The notes beneath the pieces were generated by a model. That model made no database searches. It was not told the origin of the DNA and saw only the letters and a list, made by a program, of their open reading frames with translations. From contig JALUTL010000122.1 in the NCBI GenBank assembly GCA_027016475.1, forward strand, positions 1-5,365: a stretch of DNA of 5,365 bases. The letters run 5' to 3'. Position 1 is the first letter of the stretch, and the number at the start of each line of letters is the position of its first letter. This document shows positions 1-5,365 of this stretch, piece by piece. This stretch comes from Candidatus Heimdallarchaeota archaeon. Its GTDB lineage: Archaea > Asgardarchaeota > Heimdallarchaeia > Heimdallarchaeales > Kariarchaeaceae. Made by a program: the position numbers and the translations under genes.

Positions 1-18
1 GTAAATGCCTATCATATA

Positions 19-1542
19 ATGGCTGAATCCTATCAACGTCTGGCCAATGATTTGGTATCCAATTTCGGTGAGGGCTCTATGCATGGCGTCATTTATGACA
101 CTGCATTGGTCGGCTCACTAAAAGACAATGTTGGATATTCCCGTTTTCCTTATCAGGCAGAATATGTTTTACGGAATCAACACCGCGACGGGTCTTGGGG
201 ATGTCCAACTGTTTTTCATCCATACGACCGGCTTTTGTCGACTGCTGCTGCTTTATACATGATGGTTGAACTCAATCTTCACAAAAGGGATTTCTTCCTC
301 CCTTTTTTTGAGCGTGGCATATCTTGGCTGGAAAACAACGTGGAAAGGTTGACTCAATCAGATTTTCCCCAAACTACCGGCTTTGAATTCCTCTATCCTT
401 ATTTCATAACACAAATTCAAGAAAAGTCGTCATTGCTGTCCGACAATGTTCGTCTTCCGAAATTAGACCACAATGTGGCAAAGAAGCTGGAAACATTTGG
501 TGATGGTATTTATCGAACACAAACCCCCTTGGTATTTTCAGCAGAAGGTGTAGTCCGAAATGTTGAACATGCAGACCTAATTACTGCACTTCAATCCCCA
601 GATGGATCATTAGGTGCTTCTCCTTCGGCAACTACCGTGCTATTGAAATATCCCATAATAAATCAGGTGGCAAAGCGGAAGGCATACAAATACATTCAAA
701 GTTGCATCCTTCAAGATCAATCTGTTGTACATTTCAAGGATTTTATGTATATGAATATTGTTTACTCATTGTATCCTCTCTTCAAGGCTGGCTATCAGAT
801 TGGTACGAATGCAATTTTTCTGTCCAACAGAATCAAGATGGGATGGAAAAAGGAAGGGCTCTCCTTTGGCAAAGGGTTTATGAATCCTGATGCTGACAAT
901 ACTGCTGTTGCCTTAATTGATCTCATATATATGGGCGAAAAGAATATGGAAGAATACTTTCAATCAATAAGCACTTTTGATGTTGGTGACCATTTTCGAA
1001 CGTATCCTGGAGAAATAGGTTTGTCTTTGCTTAGTAATACACATATGATTGATGTTTTGCTTAAAATAAATACCGAAGAAACAATTGAAAAGGCTGAACG
1101 GGTGATAAAATATGTCGGATCCCATTTGACCAAAACAACGGATACATTGTCAAAATATCATATGGCCTCCATGTTCCAAAAGGGGCAGATGCTGCTTTCG
1201 ATGCTTCCTCAATTGGCAACCTATGCAAAACCTTTCATCCTTGATCTTGAAGTTCGGCTTCTGGATTTTGTGGAGAATCCTCGATCTCAGTACTTGGCCG
1301 ACGAGGAAATAGCATTGGCGATTTTGGGGCTTTTACATGCCAAAAAGCATGGTTTAGATGTTAATTGTGATCTCATTCGGCGGGCCCACGATATTTTGTA
1401 TCGGCGAACTAATGGTGGTATCAGAATTGATTATGCACCTCTTTGGTTGGCAAAAGTTCTGTATGCCCCTTTGCAAATGATACGTGCCAACGTATTGGCT
1501 TCGTTTATTTATTATGGCAATATGAAGGATGTATGTTTTTAA
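19..1542 (+). CDS. Class II terpene (copalyl diphosphate synthase-like) cyclase
   Basis: This is a putative protonation-initiated terpene cyclase of the squalene-hopene cyclase / class II diterpene cyclase superfamily. Such enzymes cyclise a prenyl diphosphate, typically GGPP to a copalyl- or halimadienyl-type diphosphate, without ionising the diphosphate. Family-like landmarks appear in order: YDTA (26-29), QHRDGSWG, a QW-type motif (54-61), YDRLLST (69-75), LQSPDGSLGASPSATT (191-206), DADN in the DxDD position (291-294), FRTYPGE (326-332), KYHMAS in the usual K-W-H-x-S-P-Y-Y position (379-384), and PLWLAKVLYAPLQMIRA near the C-terminus (474-490). The length of about 507 residues fits a bacterial-type two-domain (beta-gamma) enzyme. 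No DDxxD or NSE/DTE class I motif is present, so a second enzyme would be needed to remove the diphosphate. The presumed proton donor, the middle Asp (D293), is kept, while the last Asp is Asn. ATG at 19 gives a family-like N-terminus, but the frame is open to base 1 and no ribosome binding site is visible, so the true start may be upstream. The superfamily call is firm; the substrate and product are unknown. Confidence 0.8.
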   Translation: MAESYQRLANDLVSNFGEGSMHGVIYDTALVGSLKDNVGYSRFPYQAEYVLRNQHRDGSWGCPTVFHPYDRLLSTAAALYMMVELNLHKRDFFLPFFERGISWLENNVERLTQSDFPQTTGFEFLYPYFITQIQEKSSLLSDNVRLPKLDHNVAKKLETFGDGIYRTQTPLVFSAEGVVRNVEHADLITALQSPDGSLGASPSATTVLLKYPIINQVAKRKAYKYIQSCILQDQSVVHFKDFMYMNIVYSLYPLFKAGYQIGTNAIFLSNRIKMGWKKEGLSFGKGFMNPDADNTAVALIDLIYMGEKNMEEYFQSISTFDVGDHFRTYPGEIGLSLLSNTHMIDVLLKINTEETIEKAERVIKYVGSHLTKTTDTLSKYHMASMFQKGQMLLSMLPQLATYAKPFILDLEVRLLDFVENPRSQYLADEEIALAILGLLHAKKHGLDVNCDLIRRAHDILYRRTNGGIRIDYAPLWLAKVLYAPLQMIRANVLASFIYYGNMKDVCF

Positions 1543-1559
1543 TAGATGTATCAGATAAT

Positions 1560-1565
1560 CTTAAA
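1560..1565 (+). promoter_or_regulatory. Weak TATA-like element before the membrane protein gene
   Basis: CTTAAA matches the archaeal TATA consensus YTTAWA and is centred about 26 nt before the GTG at 1589, the distance expected for a leaderless transcript starting at that codon. The hexamer is short and the 46-nt gap is AT-rich, so a chance match is quite possible. Co-transcription with the upstream cyclase is the alternative. Confidence 0.3.
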
Positions 1566-1588
1566 ACATACTGGATTGAAGAAGGATT

Positions 1589-2584
1589 GTGTATCACCCT
1601 TTGATTCAATCCATAGTAATAGATAACTATGCAGCTACCATGACATTTTTGACAATATTGCTTTTTCTTCTTCTTGCGATAGGTAACTACAAGAATTGGC
1701 ATCCCTTAGCTGGTTCCATTTCGGGCATCGTTCTTGCTGGGATACTTTATGGTGTTTTTTTGCTTCGCAGTTCTGAGATGGGCGTTGCCATCATAGGGCT
1801 TTTGCAACCACTGCCATTGCTGACATTGAGTATAATCAGCATGGCTTTGTCATTTATCTCAAGCCGCAATTACCACATAGTCTATACCAAACTTTCACTG
1901 TATGTTTCTTGGTATTATGCAATCTATTCCGTCATTTGGTTGGTTGGAGTCAATATTTTTGCTTTTTCCATTGGGTTTGAAAATCCATTGGACAACCTGA
2001 TTGTTCAGATTGGTGGTGCTGTTCTTCTGTCATTGAGCTTGATCGGTTCTTTGGTCATTTATTTTATCGGAAAGTCCCTCTTTTTTTCTGACTATACGAA
2101 TTCACACATGGTGGAATCCATTCTGTTGTTTACGTATGGTGTTTTAACAGGTGCCAATTTTGGCGAGATAGATTCTGGAGTATTGCTGGTTGATCAACCG
2201 TTTCACACCTATTCGCTGTATATTCCCAACCTCTTGAGCCTCTATGGGGCAATAACCTTGTTCTTCATCATGCTCCCTTACGCAATGTTTTCTTGGATTG
2301 CTTTTGTGCATTATCGAGAATTCAAGCAACGGAATTGGGATGTTGAAACAATTGATCCACTGGTTGTCACCCGCTTGCGAATGATTTTTCCTGTTTCTGT
2401 CCTGTTTACCGTCAGTATTGGGATAATGTTTTTTATTCTTCTTTCTCCTTTCATTCTTTCTTTTCCGCTTCCCATCGGATGGAATATCTGGATTGGGTCG
2501 TCGGTATTCTTCATTGTGTCCATCTTCTTTTTCATAGCCCTGCAAACTCCTGAAAGGGTTCGTAGTTTCCTTTTAAGGTCGTAG
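1589..2584 (+). CDS. Multi-pass membrane protein of unknown function
   Basis: I do not recognise this 331-residue protein. It is strongly hydrophobic, with about eight or nine probable membrane segments near residues 15-32, 41-60, 66-90, 102-129, 138-160, 174-192 (weak), 209-241 (long), 265-291 and 298-318. The longest polar stretch is 241-264 (HYREFKQRNW followed by acidic residues), a likely cytoplasmic loop, and the C-terminus is short and basic (PERVRSFLLRS). No transporter signature, kinase, protease or other catalytic motif was seen. The general look resembles the multi-TM sensor part of some signalling proteins, but no output domain follows. The GTG start at 1589 has a purine-rich AAGGA only a few bases upstream and a TATA-like hexamer at leaderless distance. 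An in-frame ATG at 1640 would remove 17 residues and begin directly at the first membrane segment, so it is a real alternative. The gene lies 46 nt after the cyclase on the same strand; a functional link is possible but rests on adjacency only. Confidence 0.75.
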   Translation: MYHPLIQSIVIDNYAATMTFLTILLFLLLAIGNYKNWHPLAGSISGIVLAGILYGVFLLRSSEMGVAIIGLLQPLPLLTLSIISMALSFISSRNYHIVYTKLSLYVSWYYAIYSVIWLVGVNIFAFSIGFENPLDNLIVQIGGAVLLSLSLIGSLVIYFIGKSLFFSDYTNSHMVESILLFTYGVLTGANFGEIDSGVLLVDQPFHTYSLYIPNLLSLYGAITLFFIMLPYAMFSWIAFVHYREFKQRNWDVETIDPLVVTRLRMIFPVSVLFTVSIGIMFFILLSPFILSFPLPIGWNIWIGSSVFFIVSIFFFIALQTPERVRSFLLRS

Positions 2585-2603
2585 TTTTCGAAGACCAAAA
2601 AAT

Positions 2604-2611
2604 CTTTATTG
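2604..2611 (+). promoter_or_regulatory. Candidate TATA box of the LRR gene
   Basis: CTTTATTG follows a purine/A-rich BRE-like stretch (about 2597-2602). Its core TTTATT is centred about 27 nt before the TTG at 2635. This spacing suits a leaderless mRNA and would explain why no Shine-Dalgarno sequence precedes that start. The element is one base off YTTAWA, so support is modest. Confidence 0.4.
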
Positions 2612-2634
2612 GTGTAGACCTGATATAACCTATA

Positions 2635-4341
2635 TTGACAGATTTAGATCGTTTCAGAGCAATCAAGAGGGATTTTGAACGGACAGGGGCTCGTTTGTCA
2701 TATCGGCTAAGCCATGACAGGAGCCTGATCGAGCTAGGCATTTCTGGAGCCTATGAGATCTTTGATTTGGGCATTTTTTCAGATTTTCGCACACTGAAGA
2801 CATTGCGTATCGAAGGGAACATGGTTCCGAAAATTGACCTGACCCCCATCAAGGAGATGGAATCGGTTACATTCATTGAAATATTTGAAAATGACAGCCT
2901 TCATTCGTTGGATCTGTCCCCCTTGGCCAAACTGCCCATGCTCAGTCGTCTGACTGTGAGCCGTAATTCAATTCATGTCCTGAAAACATCACCCATTGCC
3001 GACATGCATTCGCTGATCAATTTGGATCTACGTGAGGTTGGGGGGATTCAGAACACGCACATCAACCGTCGGTGGTACATCTATGACTATTGGAGCCGTA
3101 ACCGGTACTATCAGGACTGTGAGGCCCGAGGGCTATCCCGATATGCTTTGGACATGGAAAATTGCAGCAGCACCTTGGACTTGTTTGATCTTCGCTTTTT
3201 GGAAAACCACCCGTCATTGAAATATGCAGTCCTATCTTACAATCGCGGTGTTCGAAAATACCTTCTTCCTCGAAAATCTCCTTTGGCATTGGAATATGTA
3301 GACCTTTCTGTCAATGACTTCAGGGAAATTGACCTTTCCAAATTCTGCTCTCCGTCGACCCACGAATTGGTGGCTCGTGAAGCAGGGATTGCAAAAACAT
3401 CATTCGACGGTTTTGAAGAATTCAAGAGCATGGCAAAAATCAATCTTTACCACAACAAAATCGAACATCTTGATCTTTCTCCTCTTCACCCGTTATACAA
3501 CCTTCATACGCTCGACCTTTCACGGAACCGCCTGAAATCAATAGACCTGTCTCCATTGGCAGGTAAATTGAACTTGACTACATTGCGGCTTGAATCAAAT
3601 GATTTGACCGAAATTGACCTTTCTCCGTTGCGAGGTCTTCCACGCCTGCAAACCTTGAAATTGGGTGACAACCTGCTTAAATCCATTGACCTTGAACCAC
3701 TTGGGACTGTTCATGAACTGAGAGAACTTCGACTTACCCGGAACCAGCTTACTGAGATTGACATTGAGCCTCTGAAAAACTGCCGCAAGCTCCAACGGTT
3801 GCAGTTGGCCCGGAACAAACTCAGACGACTTTCTCTCAAACCATTGGAGGGGATCGTCACCATGGAGGAAATCAATTTGGACAGGAACGATTTTGAGGAA
3901 TTGGACATTTCAGCCATCGAAACGATGCCCCACATTGACTTTTTGGATCTCCGGCACACGACCCGGAACACAAAACTGGATTTCACACCTGTCCTCACAT
4001 CGGATGCCAGTTGGGTTCAATATGATGAAGAGATCAAGATTCAGATCGATGCGGAAAAGCTGAAGGATGCCGAAATCAAAAATTACAACCTGCTCAATGA
4101 TCCGCTCATTGAAGAGGCGATTGATTTCAAGAAAAATTCCAAAAAATTGGTTGAAGCACGGAACAATTACATCGCAAGTCGGGCAATCCAAGAGAATATG
4201 GATTTGGACGAGCTTCTGATTCTACGCTTCATAGAAAACCGCCCTGATGTGGCTGCTCAGCTTTCTCGTCGTATCAATGAGCTGAAACGGCAGGAAGAAA
4301 TGAAAAAGCGTAGGCAAAAACGGGGGGAACGAGAAACGTAG
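2635..4341 (+). CDS. Cytosolic leucine-rich-repeat protein with aromatic insertion and charged tail
   Basis: This 568-residue LRR protein has no signal peptide or membrane segment, so it is probably a cytosolic binding scaffold. After a short N-terminal cap (1-53), repeats of about 24 residues run at 54-77, 78-102, 103-126, 127 onward (interrupted), 195-218, 219-242 and 243-265. Seven contiguous 24-residue repeats then fill 266-433. The unit is L..L.L..N.L..IDLSPL plus five variable residues. The repeat starting at 127 carries an insertion (about 136-180) rich in aromatic and basic residues (RRWYIYDYWSRNRYY). After a partial last repeat (IDFLDL) the tail (about 450-568) is charged and probably helical, ending in Lys/Arg-rich sequence. 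No enzymatic domain is recognised. Similar IDLSPL-type proteins are typical of Asgard archaea (recollection of the family, not a search). The start is TTG: an in-frame TAA lies nine bases upstream and the first in-frame ATG would be residue 63, inside the first repeat. The gene ends 10 nt from the convergent TFB gene. The ligand is unknown. Confidence 0.88.
   Translation: MTDLDRFRAIKRDFERTGARLSYRLSHDRSLIELGISGAYEIFDLGIFSDFRTLKTLRIEGNMVPKIDLTPIKEMESVTFIEIFENDSLHSLDLSPLAKLPMLSRLTVSRNSIHVLKTSPIADMHSLINLDLREVGGIQNTHINRRWYIYDYWSRNRYYQDCEARGLSRYALDMENCSSTLDLFDLRFLENHPSLKYAVLSYNRGVRKYLLPRKSPLALEYVDLSVNDFREIDLSKFCSPSTHELVAREAGIAKTSFDGFEEFKSMAKINLYHNKIEHLDLSPLHPLYNLHTLDLSRNRLKSIDLSPLAGKLNLTTLRLESNDLTEIDLSPLRGLPRLQTLKLGDNLLKSIDLEPLGTVHELRELRLTRNQLTEIDIEPLKNCRKLQRLQLARNKLRRLSLKPLEGIVTMEEINLDRNDFEELDISAIETMPHIDFLDLRHTTRNTKLDFTPVLTSDASWVQYDEEIKIQIDAEKLKDAEIKNYNLLNDPLIEEAIDFKKNSKKLVEARNNYIASRAIQENMDLDELLILRFIENRPDVAAQLSRRINELKRQEEMKKRRQKRGERET
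3067..3174 (+). other. Insertion within one LRR unit, aromatic/basic rich
   Basis: Residues about 145-180 of the LRR protein do not fit the repeat pattern. The preceding half-repeat LINLDL (127-132) has no matching second half until LDLFDLRFLENHPS (181-194). The first part, 145-159, contains two Trp, five Tyr and five Arg among 15 residues. It is probably a loop projecting from the solenoid and a candidate ligand-binding element. The boundaries are approximate. Confidence 0.6.
3430..3933 (+). repeat. Seven tandem 72-bp (24-codon) LRR units
   Basis: The coding units start at 3430, 3502, 3574, 3646, 3718, 3790 and 3862, each exactly 24 codons with no length variation. Consensus positions (L1, L4, L6, N9, L11, I/L14, L16, P18, L19) are clear in the first five units and decay in the last two. 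At the DNA level the units are diverged, but short cores recur: GAAATTGACCTTTC occurs both at about 3325 (in an upstream repeat) and at about 3610. This suggests old tandem duplication followed by divergence. Confidence 0.85.
4303..4320 (-). terminator. Possible oligo-T terminator of TFB
   Basis: Read on the minus strand, two runs of five T (4320-4316 and 4307-4303) lie about 30-50 nt past the TFB stop codon, inside the antisense of the LRR gene tail. Archaeal RNA polymerase terminates at short T-tracts, so this is a plausible 3' end. The runs are equally explained by the Lys codons of the LRR tail, so support is weak. No comparable T-run follows the LRR stop on the plus strand. Confidence 0.25.
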
Positions 4342-4351
4342 GACTTTGAAA

Positions 4352-5287
4352 TTAAGTTGCAAATGTGATGCCCAAAGATCTGACTAGTTCTTTGTATCTG
4401 TTCCGAATGGTCACTTCAGTTACGGTGGCAGTCTCAGCAATTTCCCTTTGTGTCCTTTGGTCGCCTTCCAGGATGCCGGCCAGATAAATTGCAGCAGCTG
4501 CCAGCCCTACTGGATCCTTCCCAATTGTAATTCTGTTCCGTTTTGCCTTGTCAACAATGTCTCTTGCGGTCTTGACCACTCTTCCACCAAGTCGAAGTTC
4601 GGCACCGAATCGGACAACATAGCTTGTTGGATCTGTCAGCGGGATTTTCAGCCCCAGCTCATTGATCAGCAACCGGTAGCATCTGCCGATGTCCTTTTTG
4701 CTGGTTCGTGAATGCTTGGCGAATTCATCCAACGGTCGAGGAACCCGTCTCTGTCTTGCTGCTGCATAGGTTGCGGCGGCAATCATTGCTTCAATGGACC
4801 GTCCTCGAATCAGGCGTTGGTTGAGGGCCTTTCTGTAAATGACGGATGCCGTCTCCTTTACGCTTTGCGGTAGGCCCAATTGGCTTGCAATCCGGTCAAG
4901 CTCTCTCATGGCCTGTGTCAGGTTCCGGTCAGTAGCTGAATTTACCCTAGTGCGGGTCTGCCATTTTCTGAGTCTGTATATTTGGGATCGTTGCTGTGGA
5001 CTGAGCTTTCGTCCATAAGCATCGCGATCTTCAATTCCGATTTGTGTGGACAATCCTTTGTCGTGCCTTGTATATGTGGTCTGTGCTCCTACCCTTGCCC
5101 TTTTTGCTCGTTCTTCTGACGAGTAGGCTCTCCATTCTGGAGAATCATCAATGATGCTTTCTTCAATGACTGCACCACAGTTTTTACAGATAACTTCGCC
5201 CCTATGGTGATCTTGGATTATGGATGTGCTTCCACAATCTGGGCATCTTTCTTCTGTTTCCTTTTGTGTTTTAGTTGTATTGGACAT
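4352..5287 (-). CDS. tfb: Transcription initiation factor B (TFB)
   Basis: This is the archaeal homologue of TFIIB. It binds TBP-TATA and the BRE, recruits RNA polymerase and helps open the promoter. It has 311 residues from the chosen start, a usual length. Visible parts are a zinc ribbon with C15, C18, C34 and C37 (CPDC and CKNC), a B-reader/linker region with DDSPEWRAY (47-55), then two cyclin-like repeats (about 118-205 and 214-306). The last repeat contains a helix-turn-helix (TQREIAETATVTEVTIRNRY, 279-298) of the type that contacts the BRE. The start is ATG at 5287 because GAGGTG lies seven bases upstream; two earlier in-frame ATGs (5305, 5302) abut or overlap that site and would add six residues (MMRCDI) outside the domain. 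The gene has its own strong promoter, with a possible operator over the transcription start. Many archaea carry several TFB paralogues, so this could be the general factor or a specialised one; the sequence alone does not say which. Confidence 0.97.
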   Translation of the reverse strand: MSNTTKTQKETEERCPDCGSTSIIQDHHRGEVICKNCGAVIEESIIDDSPEWRAYSSEERAKRARVGAQTTYTRHDKGLSTQIGIEDRDAYGRKLSPQQRSQIYRLRKWQTRTRVNSATDRNLTQAMRELDRIASQLGLPQSVKETASVIYRKALNQRLIRGRSIEAMIAAATYAAARQRRVPRPLDEFAKHSRTSKKDIGRCYRLLINELGLKIPLTDPTSYVVRFGAELRLGGRVVKTARDIVDKAKRNRITIGKDPVGLAAAAIYLAGILEGDQRTQREIAETATVTEVTIRNRYKELVRSLGITFAT

Positions 5288-5294
5288 GATATCG

Positions 5295-5300
5295 CACCTC
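5295..5300 (-). promoter_or_regulatory. Shine-Dalgarno site that fixes the TFB start
   Basis: Read on the minus strand this is GAGGTG, complementary to the archaeal 16S 3' end (CACCTC core), with seven bases between it and the ATG at 5287. The upstream ATG ATG pair (5305-5300) abuts or overlaps it, which argues against those codons as starts. Confidence 0.8.
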
Positions 5301-5310
5301 ATCATTTAAG

Positions 5311-5336
5311 TTTTGTCGGGAACCCCCTTGACAAAA
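5311..5336. repeat. Imperfect palindrome across the TFB transcription start (candidate operator)
   Basis: On the plus strand TTTTGTC (5311-5317) and GACAAAA (5330-5336) are perfect 7-bp inverted arms. They enclose a 12-nt centre with a slipped GGG/CCC pair. The element sits directly downstream of the TATA box and covers the predicted transcription start (about 5317-5319). A protein bound there could block polymerase recruitment; as RNA, only part of it would lie in the leader, so a DNA operator is the more natural reading. Confidence 0.45.
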
Positions 5337-5338
5337 AA

Positions 5339-5353
5339 CTTATATATTTCTTC
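5339..5353 (-). promoter_or_regulatory. BRE/TATA promoter of TFB
   Basis: Minus-strand reading gives GAAGAAATATATAAG: a purine-rich BRE followed by a strong archaeal TATA box (AAATATATAAG, 5349-5339). With the usual spacing of about 26 nt, transcription should begin near 5317-5319, leaving a leader of about 30 nt that contains the GAGGTG site. It is the best promoter in the window. Confidence 0.85.
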
Positions 5354-5365
5354 TAACCCATACAT

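Noticed and set aside
1546..1626. A 26-codon ATG frame between the cyclase and the membrane protein
   Set aside because: It has no ribosome binding site and overlaps the start of the membrane protein in another frame; its composition is unremarkable.
2144..2545. Minus-strand open frame of 133 codons opposite the membrane protein
   Set aside because: Its Lys/Arg/Asn/Glu-rich product is the antisense reading of hydrophobic codons; it has no start signal and lies wholly inside a better-supported gene.
3032..3998. Several short open frames on both strands across the LRR gene
   Set aside because: They are shadows created by the repetitive LRR codons; none has a ribosome binding site or recognisable product.
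4448..4711. Plus-strand open frame with several cysteines opposite TFB
   Set aside because: It lies within the antisense of the conserved cyclin repeats of TFB, and its cysteine spacing fits no zinc motif.
5288..5305. Extended TFB start at ATG 5305 (six extra residues)
   Set aside because: The two upstream ATGs abut or overlap the GAGGTG site that is properly spaced for ATG 5287, and the extra residues MMRCDI are not part of the TFB fold.
5306..5365. Minus-strand frame entering from the right edge and ending in TAA directly before ATG 5305, possibly the end of an upstream gene
   Set aside because: Only 19 codons are visible and they coincide with the strong TATA box and palindrome of tfb, so the stretch reads better as promoter. 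The next bases beyond the window would settle it.
1..5365. CRISPR array, transposase, integrase, tRNA or rRNA
   Set aside because: No direct-repeat/spacer pattern, recombinase motif, cloverleaf or rRNA-like stretch was seen on either strand; the only tandem repeats are the coding LRR units.

Overview
The window is archaeal. The clearest marker is a complete transcription factor B gene on the minus strand, preceded by a textbook archaeal BRE/TATA promoter and a GAGGTG ribosome binding site. A long cytosolic leucine-rich-repeat protein built from 'L..L.L..N.L..IDLSPL' units lies next to it. Such proteins are common in Asgard archaea (Promethearchaeota, for example Thorarchaeia-like genomes), so I lean towards an Asgard host. 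That lineage call is an inference from style, not a proof. No phage, transposon, CRISPR, rRNA or tRNA signal is visible.

Layout: three plus-strand genes converge on one minus-strand gene. (1) At 19-1542, a class II (protonation-initiated) terpene cyclase-like protein of about 507 residues, related to the copalyl-diphosphate-synthase type. It has a variant DxDD motif (DADN) and no class I domain. Its frame is open to the left edge, so the start may lie outside the window. (2) At 1589-2584, an unrecognised integral membrane protein with about eight or nine membrane segments and a probable GTG start. (3) At 2635-4341, a 568-residue LRR protein with a TTG start, seven perfectly periodic 24-residue repeats in its second half, an aromatic/basic insertion in its first half and a charged helical tail. 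(4) At 4352-5287, minus strand, TFB.

The plus-strand genes are separated by short gaps (46 and 50 nt). Each gap contains a weak TATA-like hexamer about 26-28 nt before the next start codon, the spacing expected for leaderless archaeal mRNAs. This could explain the GTG and TTG starts without good Shine-Dalgarno sequences. TFB instead has a leader of about 30 nt with a Shine-Dalgarno site, and an imperfect palindrome lies across its predicted transcription start. The LRR and TFB genes end 10 nt apart, with no clear terminator for the plus strand.

No shared pathway is evident. The cyclase would act on a prenyl diphosphate such as GGPP, which archaea make for membrane lipids. The membrane protein might act with it, but only adjacency supports that. 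TFB is a housekeeping or regulon-specific initiation factor. The cyclase is the most notable item, because class II diterpene cyclases are rarely described in archaea.
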